From Candidatus Nitricoxidireducens bremensis (GTDB lineage Bacteria; Pseudomonadota; Gammaproteobacteria; Burkholderiales; Rhodocyclaceae): a DNA stretch of 64,000 nt. Each line of letters opens with the position of its first letter. The stretch's first letter is position 1. The notes beneath the pieces were generated by a model, which saw only the letters and a program-made list of their open reading frames with translations, was not told the origin of the DNA and ran no database searches. Location of the stretch: NCBI GenBank assembly GCA_030247725.1, contig JAOTRT010000007.1, positions 62,001 to 126,000 of the forward strand, read 5' to 3'. Made by a program: the position numbers and the translations under genes. Below are positions 30,769 to 47,478 of the stretch, in pieces.

Positions 30769-32586
30769 ATGTCCCGCGCCCTCCGAAACATCGCCATCAT
30801 CGCCCACGTAGACCACGGCAAGACCACTCTCGTGGACCAACTCCTCCGCCAGTCCGGTACTTTCCGCGAGAACCAGCAGGTGGACGAACGGGTGATGGAC
30901 AGCAACGACCTGGAAAAGGAGCGCGGCATCACCATCCTGGCCAAGAACACGGCCATCGACTACAACGGCACCCACATCAACATCGTCGACACCCCGGGCC
31001 ACGCCGACTTCGGCGGTGAGGTGGAGCGCGTGCTCGGCATGGTGGACGGCGTGCTGCTGCTGGTGGATGCCGTCGAGGGCCCCATGCCCCAGACCCGCTT
31101 CGTCACCAAGAAGGCCCTGGCACTCGGCCTGCACCCCATCGTCGTGGTCAACAAGGTGGACCGCCCCGGCGCCCGCCCGGACTGGGTGGTGGACCAGACC
31201 TTCGACCTGTTCGACAAGCTCGGCGCCACCGACGAGCAGCTCGATTTCCCCATCGTCTACGCCTCCGGCCTCAACGGCTTCGCCAAAATGGACCTGAAGG
31301 ACGAGTCGAACGACATGGTGCCCCTGTTCGAGACCGTGCTGAAGCACGTGCCGGCCCCCGCCGGCAGCGCCGACGCGCCGCTGCAACTGCAGCTCGCCGC
31401 CCTCGACTATTCCACCTACACCGGCCGCCTCGGCGTCGGCCGCGTGCTCAACGGCCGCATCAAGCCGGGCCAGTTCGTCGCCGTCATGAACCACGAGCAG
31501 CAGGTGGCCTCCGGCCGCATCAACCAGGTGCTGGGCTTCCAGGGCCTGGATCGGGTCCCGGTCGACGAGGCCGAGGCCGGCGACATCGTCATCATCTCCG
31601 GCATCGAGGACATCGGCATCGGCGTCACCATCTGCGACCGCGACAATCCCATCGGCCTGCCCATGCTGACCGTGGACGAACCGACCCTGACCATGGACTT
31701 CATGGTGAACACCTCGCCCCTCGCCGGTACCGAAGGCAAGTTCGTCACCAGCCGCCAGATCCGCGACCGCCTGACCAAGGAACTGCTGACCAACGTCGCC
31801 CTGCGCGTCGAGGACACCGCGGACTCGGACATCTTCCGCGTCTCCGGCCGCGGCGAACTGCACCTCACCATCCTGCTGGAAAACATGCGCCGCGAGGGCT
31901 TCGAGATCGCCTGCGCCAAGCCCCGCGTCGTGTACAAGGAAATCAACGGCGAGAAGTGCGAGCCCTACGAGAACCTCACCATCGACCTGGAGGATGCCCA
32001 CCAGGGCGGCGTCATGGAAGAGATCGGCCGCCGCCGCGGCGAGCTGACCAACATGGAATCCGACGGCAAGGGCCGTACCCGTCTCGAATACCACATCCCC
32101 GCCCGCGGCCTCATCGGCTTCCAGTCCGACTTCATGACCATGACCCGCGGCACGGGCCTCATGAGCCACATCTTCGACGACTACGCCCCCGTCAAGCCCG
32201 ACCTGCCCGGCCGCCACAACGGCGTGCTGATCTCGGCCGAGGACGGCGAAGCCGTCGCCTACGCCCTGTGGAACCTGGAAGACCGGGGCCGCATGTTCGT
32301 CAGCCCCGGCGAAAAGCTCTATGAGGGCATGATCATCGGCATCCACAGCCGGGACAACGACCTGATCGTGAACCCGATCAAGGGCAAGAAGCTGACCAAC
32401 GTGCGCGCCTCCGGCACCGACGAGGCCGTGCGCCTGACGACGCCGATCAAGCTGACCCTGGAATCCGCCGTCGAATTCATCGACGACGACGAACTGGTGG
32501 AGATCACGCCCAAGTCGATCCGCCTGCGCAAGCGCCATCTCGACCCCCACGAGCGCAAGCGGGCCGGACGCGAGGAAGCGGCATAA
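30769..32586 (+). CDS. typA: Translational GTPase TypA/BipA
   Basis: BipA is a ribosome-binding GTPase related to EF-G, needed for ribosome assembly and growth at low temperature or under stress. The 605-residue protein shows G1 [19 protein letters not shown] near 12-30, G2 around [14 protein letters not shown]3 [14 protein letters not shown] near 70-83 and G4 [13 protein letters not shown] near 125-137. The EF-G-like domains III and V and the BipA-specific C-terminal domain follow ([20 protein letters not shown] near 446-465). Length is standard. No strong ribosome site precedes the ATG. Confidence 0.98.
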   Translation: MSRALRNIAIIAHVDHGKTTLVDQLLRQSGTFRENQQVDERVMDSNDLEKERGITILAKNTAIDYNGTHINIVDTPGHADFGGEVERVLGMVDGVLLLVDAVEGPMPQTRFVTKKALALGLHPIVVVNKVDRPGARPDWVVDQTFDLFDKLGATDEQLDFPIVYASGLNGFAKMDLKDESNDMVPLFETVLKHVPAPAGSADAPLQLQLAALDYSTYTGRLGVGRVLNGRIKPGQFVAVMNHEQQVASGRINQVLGFQGLDRVPVDEAEAGDIVIISGIEDIGIGVTICDRDNPIGLPMLTVDEPTLTMDFMVNTSPLAGTEGKFVTSRQIRDRLTKELLTNVALRVEDTADSDIFRVSGRGELHLTILLENMRREGFEIACAKPRVVYKEINGEKCEPYENLTIDLEDAHQGGVMEEIGRRRGELTNMESDGKGRTRLEYHIPARGLIGFQSDFMTMTRGTGLMSHIFDDYAPVKPDLPGRHNGVLISAEDGEAVAYALWNLEDRGRMFVSPGEKLYEGMIIGIHSRDNDLIVNPIKGKKLTNVRASGTDEAVRLTTPIKLTLESAVEFIDDDELVEITPKSIRLRKRHLDPHERKRAGREEAA

Positions 32587-32614
32587 CCTCCCGCCCGTCC
32601 CAAGAGGACCGCCG

Positions 32615-32728
32615 ATGAAGCTCAGGAAAATCGCGGTCGTCCTGGCTACGGCGGCGGCCCTGCTCTCCGCCATCGGCCTGACGACCCCGCGGGTTTACGA
32701 ACCCGCCATGTGCAAGATCTACGGCTGA
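32615..32728 (+). CDS. Tiny hypothetical exported or membrane peptide
   Basis: A 37-codon reading frame starts 28 bases after typA with a good ribosome site (AGAGGA, 7 bases before ATG). The peptide has a basic start (MKLRK), a hydrophobic core IAVVLATAAALLSAIGL and a short polar tail TTPRVYEPAMCKIYG with one cysteine. It resembles a signal peptide with almost no mature protein, or a single-helix membrane peptide. I do not recognise it. The placement, ribosome site and a hairpin right after its stop support it being real. Confidence 0.5.
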   Translation: MKLRKIAVVLATAAALLSAIGLTTPRVYEPAMCKIYG

Positions 32729-32747
32729 GCGTCGCTTCCGGCGACGC
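32729..32747. terminator. Hairpin between convergent genes
   Basis: A perfect 7-base-pair stem (32729-32735 with 32741-32747, 5-base loop) begins right after the stop codon at 32726-32728. It lies between the plus-strand typA unit and the minus-strand hpt gene. It is followed by a pyrimidine-rich but T-poor stretch, so intrinsic termination is uncertain. Confidence 0.4.
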
Positions 32748-32762
32748 CCGCCCTTCCCCGGC

Positions 32763-33308
32763 TCAAAGCCCCTTGACGGCGTAGATCGCCGGCAGGTTGC
32801 GCCAGGCGCCCTTGACGTCCATGCCGCAGCCGAAGACGTAGCGGTTGGGCAAGCGCACGCCGACGAAATCGGCGGCCACGGGCTTCGGCTTGCCCAGATC
32901 CTTTTCCGACAACACGGCCACATGGCAGGCCGTGGCGCCCAGGGTCAACAGCCGCGCCTTGATGGCCGCCAGGGTGATGCCCTCGTCGAGGATGTCGTCC
33001 AGCACCAGGACCGCGCGCCCCTGCACCGGCGTACGCGGCTCCACCACCCAGGCCAGTTCGCCGCCTGTGGTGACATCGCCGTAGCGGGTGGCGTGCAGAT
33101 AATCGCATTCGAGGGGGAACCGGAGCCGCGGCAGCAGCTGGCCGGCGAAGACCACGGCCCCGCCCATGACGGTCAGCACCAGCGGATTGGCATCCTGCAG
33201 GACGGGCGCGATCTCGGCGGCAATGCGGTCGAGCGCAGCCTGGATGTCGGCCGCCGGCACCAGCAGGTCGGCCTCCTCGAAGATCTTGCGGGCTTCCTGG
33301 GGCGTCAT
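32763..33308 (-). CDS. hpt: Hypoxanthine-guanine phosphoribosyltransferase
   Basis: This 181-residue purine salvage enzyme converts hypoxanthine or guanine plus PRPP to IMP or GMP. Visible motifs are LTVMGGAVVFAGQLLPRL near 45-62, the acidic PRPP loop AVLVLDDILDEGITLAAIKA near 98-117, and VGVRLPNRYVFGCGMDVKG near 149-167, which binds the base. The ATG at 33306-33308 lies 2 bases after the galU stop; a TTG at 33314 is an unlikely alternative. It is the last gene of the smc-zipA-ligA-galU run. Confidence 0.93.
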   Translation of the reverse strand: MTPQEARKIFEEADLLVPAADIQAALDRIAAEIAPVLQDANPLVLTVMGGAVVFAGQLLPRLRFPLECDYLHATRYGDVTTGGELAWVVEPRTPVQGRAVLVLDDILDEGITLAAIKARLLTLGATACHVAVLSEKDLGKPKPVAADFVGVRLPNRYVFGCGMDVKGAWRNLPAIYAVKGL

Positions 33309-33310
33309 GC

Positions 33311-37366
<4,056 letters not shown>

Positions 37367-37367
<1 letters not shown>

Positions 37368-40300
37368 CAGGCGGCCTCCTTCTCGGTCGTCATTCTCATG
37401 GCTTCCTGGATATCCACTTCCACCACGCGGGACACGCCCTGCTCCTGCATCGTCACGCCGATGAGCTGCTGGGCCATTTCCATGGCGATCTTGTTGTGGG
37501 AAATGAAGATGAACTGGGTGTGGGACGACATGCGCTTGACCATTTCGCAGAAACGCACGGTGTTGGAGTCGTCTAGCGGCGCATCCACTTCGTCGAGCAT
37601 GCAGAAGGGGGCCGGATTGAGCTGGAACAGGCCGAACACCAGGGCAATGGCCGTCAGCGCCTTTTCGCCGCCCGACAGCAGGTGGATGGTGGAGTTCTTC
37701 TTGCCCGGCGGCTGGGCCATGATCTGGATGCCGGCATCGAGGATCTCGTCGCCCGTCAGCAGCAGCTTGGCCTCGCCGCCGCCGAAGAGCTGCGGGAACA
37801 GGGTGCCGAAGTGGCCGTTGACGGTGTCGTAGGTGGTCTGCAGCTGTTCCCGCGTTTCCCGGTCGATGCGGCGGATCGCGTCTTCCAGGGTGTTGATGGC
37901 GGTGTCCAGGTCGGTGGACTGGGCGTCGAGGAAGCCCTTGCGCTCCCGTGCCACGGTGAGTTCCTCCAGGGCCGCCAGGTTCACCGGCCCCAGGGCCTCG
38001 ATCTCGCCGTTGATGCGGGCGATGTCGGCCGTCAGGGCGCCTTCCCGCAGGCCCGGCGTCAGCTCGGCAGCCAGGGCGGCCTCGTCGGCACCCGTCTCGG
38101 TGAGGCGCTGCTGGAACTGCTCCTCGTTGAGCTGGGCCGCCTGCTGCTTGAGCTTGAGGTCGTTGATGCGGTCGCGGGACGGCTGCAGTCCCTGCTCCAG
38201 TTTCATGCGCTGTTCGTCGAGGCCGCGCAGCTCGGCGGCGGCCGTCTCCAGGGCGTTGCGCCGCTCGCTCAGCAGGCCCTCTCGCCCCTGGCGCGAGGAC
38301 AGGGCCGACTGCAGCTGTTCCTGCAGGACGGCGTCGCTGATGGCGGCCAGCTCGGTCTGCGCGGCCTCGGTTTCCGACGTCACGCGGGCAAGCTGGGTGC
38401 GCGCCGTTTCGGCGGCGCGGGCGTTGTCTTCGAGCTTGGACAGGCACTCCCGCTCGGAGAAGCCGGCCTCCTGCGCCTCCCGCGCCAGCTGGTGCTCCAG
38501 GGCGCGCGCCTCGCGCAGGGCGGCGTCGCGGCTGCGCTGGGTTTCCAGGGCGGCATCGAGGCGCTCGCGCACCGAGTCGAGCATCTCGCGGCAGCGGGCG
38601 GCCTCCATCTCGGCGCGCTCGAATTCCGCGCGCTCGGTGGCCTCGGCCTTGACGATCTCGTCCAGGTCGCGGGTGATCTGGCCGGCGCGCTCGTCGTAAC
38701 GGGCCTTCTCCTGGCTCAGCTTGAGAGCCTGGACCTGCACGGCATGCAGGCGCTGCTGGGCCTCCTCGGCGGCACGGCGCGCGTCGAGGAGCTGGGCCTG
38801 GGTTTCGGCGAGCAGATGTTCGGCCTGTTCCTGGGTCTCGCGGGCGGCGGCTTCCTCCTGCTCGCGGCTTTCGATCTGGGCCGCCAGATCCTCGATCTCC
38901 CGCTGGCGCTCGATGACGCCGTGGGTGCGGGCATCGGGCACGTAGAGAGTCAGGCCATGGGCGGAGAGCACGTGGCCCTCGCGGGAAACCAGGGTGCCGC
39001 TGCGGCCGGCGATGTGGCCGTCCAGGCTCTCGGCCACGGCGACGCCACTGAGCCACTCGTCCAGCACGGCGCCCCAGCGCGGGTCGTCGCAGCGCACCTT
39101 GGCGCGCAGGGAATCGGCCGCCGCCGGCTGGGCCGCCGCGTTGTCCGGCAGGGCCAGGGCGAAGATGGTGGGGGGCGGCGAAGCCAGGGCACGGGCGGCC
39201 ATATCGGCGTCGGCAGTCAGGGCGGACAGGCGCTCCCGCAGGATCGCTTCGACCGCCGTTTCCCAGCCGGCTTCGACCTGGATGACCTGCCACAGGGGCT
39301 TGGCGTCGGCCAGCCCCTGCTGCTTCAGCCAGTCGCCGATCTCGCCGTTCTGCTGGACCCGCTGCTGCAACTGCTGGAGCGCGTCGTAGCGGGCCCGGGC
39401 CTCGGTGACGCGGCGATGGGCCGCCTGCAGGGCCTCGCGCGCGGAGCGCAAGGCCGACTCCAGTTGCGGCCCCCGGCCTTGCAGATCGGCCAGGCGGGCC
39501 TGGCGCGTCTCCAGTTCCTCCTCGGCGAAGGCGGCCGACTCCTCGGCCTGGGCGAGCTGCACCGGATCGGGCTGGCCAAGGGCCCCGCGTTCCTGCTCCA
39601 GGCGCAGGCGGCGCTGGGACAGGTTCTCGATGGCGCGCAGAGCGTGGCCCCGGTCGGCTTCCGCCAGGCGTGCGCCCTGCTCCGCCTCGTTGAGTTGGCG
39701 CCGGGCCTCGCCGACGGCGGCCTCGGCCTCGTGCACCGCGGCTTCGGTCTCGGGCAGGCGGGCGGCCGCCTCCTCGTGACGGGCGGCGGCCGTGCCGGCC
39801 CGCTCGCGGGAGTTCTCCAGCAGGGACTTCCAGCGGAAGTCCTCTTCCTCGACCCGCTGGGTCTCGCCGCGCCAGTGGCCTTCCTCGACGGACAGCTGGG
39901 CGAGCCGGGTCTCCAGACGGTTGCGCGTCGTCTGCAGATGGTTGATCTCGGACTCCAGGCGCTTGACCTCGGCGTTGGCCGAATACATCTCGGCCTGGGC
40001 GGCGTGGAGGGCGTCGGAGGCGGCGAAGTGGGCTTCCCGCGCCTGCTCGACGCGGGCCTCGACTTCCCGCAGCTGGGCCGTCTCGGCCTCGACGCGGTTG
40101 ACGGCCTTCTCCACCTCGCGACCCATGCGTTCGGCGTCGGCGCGGGCGTCGTTGCGCTTCTTGAGCCAGAGCAGGTTCTGGCGCTGGTTCAGTTGGCCGT
40201 GCAGTTCCTTGTACTGGCGCGCCACCTCGGCCTGGGCTTCGAGGCGGCCGATCTGGCCGTCCAGCTCGTTGCGGATGTCGTCCACGCGGGCCAGGTTCTC

Positions 40301-40864
40301 GCGGGCGTCCTCCAGCCGGTGCTCGGTCTCCTTGCGCCGTTCCTTGTACTTGGTGACGCCGGCGGCCTCTTCGAGGAAGAAGCGCAGCTCGTCGGGCTTG
40401 GCCTCGACGATGCGGGAGATCATGCCCTGGCCGATGATGGCGTAGGCGCGCGGGCCGAGGCCGGTGCCGAGGAACAGGTCGATCACGTCCCGGCGGCGCA
40501 CGTGCAGGTTGTTGATGTAGTAGCTGGAGTTGCCTTCCCGGTCGAGGACACGCTTGACGGTGATCTCGGCGTACTGGCTCCACTGGCCGGCGGCGCGGCC
40601 CTGGTCGTTGTCGAAGAACAGCTCGACGCTGGCCCGGCTGACTTCCTTGCGGGTGCCGGAGCCCTTGAAGATCACGTCCTGGATCGACTCGCCGCGCAGC
40701 TCGGAAGCCTTGGATTCGCCGAGCACCCAGCGCACGGCGTCGATGACGTTCGACTTGCCGCAGCCGTTGGGCCCGACGACGCCGGCCAGCTGGCCTGGAA
40801 AGACCACGGTGGTGGGATCGACGAAGGACTTGAAACCGGAGAGCTTGAGTTTGGTGAGGCGCAC
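37367..40864 (-). CDS. smc: Chromosome segregation ATPase SMC
   Basis: SMC forms the condensin ring with ScpA and ScpB, both encoded at 60.6-62.1 kb in this window. The 1165-residue protein has Walker [10 protein letters not shown] at 31-39, two long coiled coils (about 170-490 and 670-1000) around a hinge (about 500-650, with [20 protein letters not shown]), the ABC signature [20 protein letters not shown] near 1065 and Walker [17 protein letters not shown] near 1092. The start is GTG at 40862-40864 with no strong ribosome site. It is divergent from queF. Confidence 0.97.
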
Positions 40865-40941
40865 GCTGGAAGCCGGAAAGGTCGGAAAGTTGGATGACGG
40901 CGACGGCCTTCTGTCGGGCCGGGGCGCCTGAAAGACCGTGC

Positions 40942-40949
40942 ATTATAAT
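40942..40949. promoter_or_regulatory. Overlapping divergent -10 boxes, smc and queF
   Basis: The 8 bases ATTATAAT contain TATAAT on the plus strand (40944-40949, for queF) and on the minus strand (40942-40947, for smc). The -35 regions are not consensus on either side. If both are used, the two promoters would compete for polymerase at the same site. Confidence 0.45.
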
Positions 40950-40992
40950 CGCTTCCCGGCCAACCCCGCCGCCGCATCCACAAGCCAACATC

Positions 40993-41412
40993 ATGCCTTC
41001 CCGCCCCGCCAAGACCCTCGAAACCTTCGCCAATCCGGCCGCCCACCGGGATTACCATATCCACATGGAAATCCCCGAATTCACCTGCCTGTGCCCCAAG
41101 ACCGGCCAGCCAGACTTCGCCGTTCTGACCCTGGACTACATTCCGGACCGTCTCTGCGTCGAATTGAAGAGCCTCAAGCTCTACGTCTGGGGCTTCCGCG
41201 AGGAGGGCCATTTCCACGAGGACGTGACCAACCGCATCCTCGACGATCTGGTGAAGGCCACCAAGCCCCGCTTCATGCGCCTTGCGGCCCGCTTCTACGT
41301 GCGCGGCGGCATCTTCACCAACGTGGTGGCCGAGCACCGCAAGAAGGGCTGGAAGCCGGCCCCCCGCGTCGAGCTCGCCGAGTTCGCCGCCCAGTCCAAC
41401 GTGCGGGGGTGA
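40993..41412 (+). CDS. queF: NADPH-dependent preQ0 reductase QueF
   Basis: QueF reduces the nitrile of 7-cyano-7-deazaguanine to preQ1 in queuosine synthesis. The 139-residue single-domain protein is the short (type I) form. It has the catalytic cysteine segment [15 protein letters not shown] near 30-44 and the family motif [20 protein letters not shown] near 56-75. The ATG at 40993 gives the normal length. No preQ1 riboswitch-like leader is evident in the 40 bases upstream. Confidence 0.95.
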   Translation: MPSRPAKTLETFANPAAHRDYHIHMEIPEFTCLCPKTGQPDFAVLTLDYIPDRLCVELKSLKLYVWGFREEGHFHEDVTNRILDDLVKATKPRFMRLAARFYVRGGIFTNVVAEHRKKGWKPAPRVELAEFAAQSNVRG

Positions 41413-41416
41413 TGGC

Positions 41417-42610
41417 ATGAATCCCCACTTGTCCCAGCTCCAGCCCTACCCCTTCGAGAAGCTGCGCCAGCTCTTCGCCGGCGTCACGCCGCCGGCCGGC
41501 CTCAAGGAGATCAAGCTGTCCATCGGCGAACCCCAGCACGGCACGCCGGAATTCATCAAGACGGCCCTGATCGAAGGCCTCGGCGGCCTGGCCGCCTACC
41601 CGGCCACCTCCGGCAGCGACGAGTTGCGCAAGTCCATCTCCGCCTGGCTGGCCCGCCGCTACAACATCCCGGCCCTGGACGCGGCCGACCAGATCATCCC
41701 GGTCAACGGCTCCCGCGAGGCCCTGTTCGCCTTCGCCCAGTGCATCGTCGATGCGGGCAAGCCCGACGCCCTGGTGCTCTCGCCCAATCCCTTCTACCAG
41801 ATCTACGAAGGGGCGGCCTACCTGGCCGGCGCGGCGCCGAGCTTCCTCAACCAGTTGCCGGCCAACGGCTTCGCCACGGACTTCCGCTCGATTCCCGCCG
41901 ATACCTGGAAGCGCGTCCAGCTGGCCTACGTCTGTTCGCCGGGCAACCCGACAGGCAAGGTGCTGAGCCTCGACGAGTGGAAGACCCTGTTCGAGCTTTC
42001 CGACGAGTTCGGCTTCGTCATCGCTGCCGACGAGTGCTATTCGGAAATCTACTTCGACGAGAAGGCGCCGCCCCTGGGCGGGCTGGAAGCCGCCCGCCAA
42101 CTGGGCCGCGACGACTACCGCAACCTGGTGATGTTCTCCAGCCTCTCCAAGCGCTCCAACGTACCGGGCATGCGCTCGGGCTTCGTCGCCGGCGACGCGG
42201 CGATCCTGAAGAAGTTCTGGCTCTACCGCACCTACCACGGCTGCGCCATGAACCCGGCCGTGCAGCACGCCAGCGCCGTGGCCTGGAACGACGAGGCCCA
42301 CGTCCGCGACAACCGCCGCCTCTACCAGGAGAAGTTCGAGCGCGTGACGCCGCTGGTGGCGAAACACCTGGTCACGGCCATGCCCGACGCCGGCTTCTAC
42401 CTGTGGGCTCGCACCCCCATCAGCGATACTGATTTCGCCCGCGAACTGCATCGTCAATATAATGTGACGGTCCTGCCGGGAAGCTATCTGGCGCGCGCCG
42501 CCGGCGGCGTGAACCCCGGCGAGAACTTCATCCGCATCGCCCTCGTGGCCGGCCTCGACGAATGTCTTGAGGCCGCCCGGCGGATCGCCGATTTCTGCAA
42601 TTCACTTTAG
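41417..42610 (+). CDS. dapC: Succinyldiaminopimelate transaminase DapC
   Basis: DapC transfers an amino group to N-succinyl-2-amino-6-ketopimelate in the succinylase lysine/meso-DAP pathway. The 397-residue fold-type I aminotransferase has [15 protein letters not shown] near 37-51, [16 protein letters not shown] near 175-190, the PLP site around [11 protein letters not shown] near 205, [16 protein letters not shown] with the Schiff-base lysine near 240, and the substrate arginine in FIRIALV. Family plus context (dapD next, dapE nearby) gives the specific name. It begins 4 bases after queF. Confidence 0.93.
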   Translation: MNPHLSQLQPYPFEKLRQLFAGVTPPAGLKEIKLSIGEPQHGTPEFIKTALIEGLGGLAAYPATSGSDELRKSISAWLARRYNIPALDAADQIIPVNGSREALFAFAQCIVDAGKPDALVLSPNPFYQIYEGAAYLAGAAPSFLNQLPANGFATDFRSIPADTWKRVQLAYVCSPGNPTGKVLSLDEWKTLFELSDEFGFVIAADECYSEIYFDEKAPPLGGLEAARQLGRDDYRNLVMFSSLSKRSNVPGMRSGFVAGDAAILKKFWLYRTYHGCAMNPAVQHASAVAWNDEAHVRDNRRLYQEKFERVTPLVAKHLVTAMPDAGFYLWARTPISDTDFARELHRQYNVTVLPGSYLARAAGGVNPGENFIRIALVAGLDECLEAARRIADFCNSL

Positions 42611-42618
42611 GATCGAAC

Positions 42619-43437
42619 ATGCACGCACTGCAAAGCGTTATCGATGAAGCCTGGGAGAACCGGGCCGAGTACAAGCCCGGCGCCGCCCCCGCCCGGATCG
42701 GCGAAGCCGTTGAGCTGATTCTCGCCGACCTGGATGCCGGCAAGCTGCGCGTCGCCGAGAAGATCGACGGCCAGTGGGTCACCCACCAGTGGATCAAGAA
42801 GGCCGTGCTGCTGTCCTTCCGCCTCGAAGACAACCGCCTCATGGACGGCGGCCCGATGCGCTACTTCGACAAGGTGCAGACCAAGTTCGCCCACTACGAC
42901 ACCCACACCTTCCAGAAGGGCGGCTTCCGCGTGGTGCCGCCGGCCACGGCCCGCCGCGGCTCCTTCATCGCCAAGAACGTGGTGCTGATGCCGAGCTACG
43001 TGAACATCGGCGCCTACGTGGATGAGGGCACCATGGTGGACACCTGGGCCACCGTCGGCTCCTGCGCCCAGATCGGCAAGAACGTGCACCTCTCCGGCGG
43101 CGTCGGCATCGGCGGCGTGCTGGAACCCCTGCAGGCCAACCCGACCATCATCGAGGACAACTGCTTCATCGGCGCCCGCTCCGAGGTCGTCGAGGGCGTC
43201 ATCGTCGAGGAGAACTCGGTGATCTCCATGGGCGTGTACATCAGCCAGAGCACCAAGATCTACGACCGCGCCACCGGCGAGATCACCTACGGCCGCATCC
43301 CCGCCGGCTCCGTCGTCGTCAGCGGCAACCTGCCCTCCGCCGACGGCAAGTACAGCCTCTACTGCGCCGTCATCGTCAAGAAGGTGGACGCCCAGACGCG
43401 CGCCAAGACGGCGATCAACGAACTGCTGCGCGACTGA
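42619..43437 (+). CDS. dapD: Tetrahydrodipicolinate N-succinyltransferase
   Basis: DapD succinylates tetrahydrodipicolinate using succinyl-CoA, committing it to meso-DAP and lysine. The 272-residue protein has a helical N-terminal domain ([20 protein letters not shown]) and a left-handed beta helix with [20 protein letters not shown] near 103-122, [20 protein letters not shown] near 127-146 and [20 protein letters not shown] near 178-197. Length is standard. It is followed by a strong hairpin and then pilU. Confidence 0.98.
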   Translation: MHALQSVIDEAWENRAEYKPGAAPARIGEAVELILADLDAGKLRVAEKIDGQWVTHQWIKKAVLLSFRLEDNRLMDGGPMRYFDKVQTKFAHYDTHTFQKGGFRVVPPATARRGSFIAKNVVLMPSYVNIGAYVDEGTMVDTWATVGSCAQIGKNVHLSGGVGIGGVLEPLQANPTIIEDNCFIGARSEVVEGVIVEENSVISMGVYISQSTKIYDRATGEITYGRIPAGSVVVSGNLPSADGKYSLYCAVIVKKVDAQTRAKTAINELLRD

Positions 43438-43448
43438 GCGCGGCGAAG

Positions 43449-43484
43449 TCGATGGCCGGCGTGCCCTTGCAGGCCGGCCATCGA
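43449..43484 (+). other. Long perfect hairpin between dapD and pilU
   Basis: A perfect 12-base-pair stem (43449-43460 with 43473-43484) with a 12-base loop fills most of the 76-base gap. No T tract follows, so it is not a classical intrinsic terminator. It may protect the dapC-dapD mRNA 3' end or reduce read-through into pilU. Confidence 0.55.
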
Positions 43485-43513
43485 TACTGATTCAGGCAAC
43501 AAGGAGAACCGGT

Positions 43514-45822
<2,309 letters not shown>

Positions 45823-45829
45823 CAATAAT

Positions 45830-45897
45830 GGCCCCCCACGCTCACATTCATTCGCTGCCCCCCACAGGGGGGCGCATGTCCCCTTGGGGCGGCCCTG
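45830..45897 (+). repeat. GC-rich palindromic intergenic repeat
   Basis: The sequence between dapE and prmB contains a 7-base-pair G/C hairpin (45857-45863 with 45867-45873, 3-base loop), a second palindrome CCCCTTGGGG (45880-45889), and outer GGCC sequences that can pair end to end. It resembles the multi-copy palindromic elements I recall from Burkholderiales and Rhodocyclales intergenic regions. Only one copy is in this window, so multi-copy status cannot be shown here. Confidence 0.6.
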
Positions 45898-45907
45898 CGA
45901 GGACATA

Positions 45908-46828
45908 ATGGACTCCCTGCTCACCGAACTGCACACCCTGCGCGACTGGCTGCGCTGGGGCACGAGCCGCTTCAACGAAGCGCAGCTCTGCTTCGGCCAC
46001 GGCACCGAGAACGCCTACGACGAGGCGGCCTGGCTTATCCTCCATGCCCTGCATCTGCCGCCGGATCGGCTGGAGCCCTTCATGGACACCCGCCTCGCCC
46101 ACGGCGAACGCCTCGCCGTACTGGACCTCCTCCAGCAGCGCATGACGCGCCGCATTCCCGCCGCCTACCTGACCAAGGAAGCCTGGCTCGGCGATTTCCG
46201 CTTCTATGTGGACGAGCGCGTCATCGTGCCGCGCTCCTACTTCGCCGAGCTCCTGGCAGAAGGCTTTGCGCCCTGGATCGAGGACCCGGAAGCCGTGGAA
46301 GACGTTCTGGACCTATGCACCGGTTCGGGATGCCTCGCCATCCTCATGGCCCATGCCTTCCCGAATGCCGAGGTGGATGCGGTCGATATCTCGGCGGACG
46401 CCCTCGCCGTCGCCCGGCGCAATGTGGACGACTACGGCCTCGGCGAGCAGGTCCGCCTCGTCGCCTCGGACGTGTTCGACGGCCTCGACGACCGCCGCTA
46501 CGACCTCATCATCTCGAACCCGCCCTATGTCACCACCGCTTCGATGGCGGAGCTGCCCCCCGAATATCGCCATGAGCCGGCCCTTGCGCTCGGGGCGGGT
46601 GAGGACGGCCTCGACGTCGTGCGCCGCATCCTCGCGAATGCCGGCAACCATCTCAAGCCGGGCGGATTGCTCGCCGTCGAAGTCGGCCATAACCGGGATC
46701 TCGTCGAGGCGGCCTTCCCCGACCTCCCGCTGATGTGGATCGATACGCCCAGCAGCGAAAACAAGCTCTTCCTGATCCACGCCGAAGACCTCCCTCCCCC
46801 GCCCGCCCGCAAACGCCGCAAGACCTGA
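45908..46828 (+). CDS. prmB: Ribosomal protein L3 N5-glutamine methyltransferase
   Basis: PrmB methylates a glutamine of ribosomal protein L3. The 306-residue protein has an N-terminal helical domain (LHTLRDWLRWGTSRFNEAQL), YLTKEAWLGDFRFYVDERVI near 91-110, the SAM motif VLDLCTGSGCLAILMA near 134-149 and the catalytic NPPYV near 205. HemK/PrmC-type proteins share these motifs, but the L3-specific N-terminal segment FNEAQLCFGHGTENAYDEA points to PrmB. It begins just after the palindromic repeat; the ATG at 45908 has no strong ribosome site. Confidence 0.93.
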   Translation: MDSLLTELHTLRDWLRWGTSRFNEAQLCFGHGTENAYDEAAWLILHALHLPPDRLEPFMDTRLAHGERLAVLDLLQQRMTRRIPAAYLTKEAWLGDFRFYVDERVIVPRSYFAELLAEGFAPWIEDPEAVEDVLDLCTGSGCLAILMAHAFPNAEVDAVDISADALAVARRNVDDYGLGEQVRLVASDVFDGLDDRRYDLIISNPPYVTTASMAELPPEYRHEPALALGAGEDGLDVVRRILANAGNHLKPGGLLAVEVGHNRDLVEAAFPDLPLMWIDTPSSENKLFLIHAEDLPPPPARKRRKT

Positions 46829-46936
46829 ATATCTCACGGCTCGCAATTTCTCACCTTGCGGAGGCACGGAAACTGGGTGTATGGTTTTGACGATGGCGGC
46901 ATCGGCCATGCCGTCAGCAAAAAGGAGGGTTGAATC

Positions 46937-47386
46937 ATGAATGCCGAACGACCAATTCTGCTGGTCGAGGACAATCCGGACGACGAAGCGCTGACCTTGC
47001 GCGCTTTTTCTAAGAATAGGATCTCGAATCCTGTCGTCGTCGCGCGGGATGGCGTCGAAGCCCTGGATTATCTCTTCGGCACCGGCAGCCATGCCGGGCG
47101 CGATCTGACGGTGATGCCGGCCGTCGTTCTGCTGGACTTGAAACTGCCGCGCATTGACGGACTGGAAGTCTTGCGGCGCGTTCGCGCCGACGAACGCACC
47201 AAGCTCATGCCGGTGGTGATTCTGACCACGTCGAAGGAACAGCAGGATATTTTCGAGGGCTACACCCTCGGTGCCAACAGCTACATCCGCAAACCGGTGG
47301 ACTTCGAGAAATTTATCCAGGCGGTCGGGCAATTGGGGCTTTACTGGCTGGTCCTGAATGAGCCCGTAGAGTTGAAGCGCCATTGA
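46937..47386 (+). CDS. Single-domain response regulator (CheY/Rcp1-like)
   Basis: This 149-residue receiver-only protein has the acidic pocket LLVEDNPDDEALTL (Asp11 and Asp14/15 region), the phospho-acceptor in AVVLLDLKLPRIDG near 67-80, the threonine in PVVILTTSKEQQD near 96-108 and the lysine in SYIRKPVDFEKF near 120-131. The IRKPVDFEKF and LPRIDGLEVL patterns match the Rcp1 group, often partnered by phytochrome-like or hybrid kinases encoded elsewhere. No kinase is adjacent. GGAGG precedes the start, and a terminator follows the gene. Confidence 0.93.
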   Translation: MNAERPILLVEDNPDDEALTLRAFSKNRISNPVVVARDGVEALDYLFGTGSHAGRDLTVMPAVVLLDLKLPRIDGLEVLRRVRADERTKLMPVVILTTSKEQQDIFEGYTLGANSYIRKPVDFEKFIQAVGQLGLYWLVLNEPVELKRH

Positions 47387-47409
47387 CGACCCGTAGTTTT
47401 CCCAAGGAG

Positions 47410-47435
47410 ACGGAGCCGCGGGGCTCCGTTCTTTT
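47410..47435 (+). terminator. Intrinsic terminator after the response regulator
   Basis: An 8-base-pair stem (47410-47417 with 47421-47428, 3-base loop) is followed by TCTTTTT. It lies 23 bases after the stop codon of the regulator and should end its transcript, isolating it from the next small gene. Confidence 0.8.
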
Positions 47436-47478
47436 TCCTGGGGTACATTAGCCCCACACCCCCACTGGAGCCCTCGCC

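Noticed and set aside
37682..40897. Very long open frame (over 1000 codons) antisense to smc
   Set aside because: High GC and the codon pattern of smc on the other strand keep this frame open; its translation is low-complexity and matches no known protein type, while the minus-strand frame is a full SMC.
40950..40992. preQ1 riboswitch before queF
   Set aside because: Only about 43 bases lie between the -10 box and the start codon and I see no preQ1 aptamer-like stem and A-rich tail.
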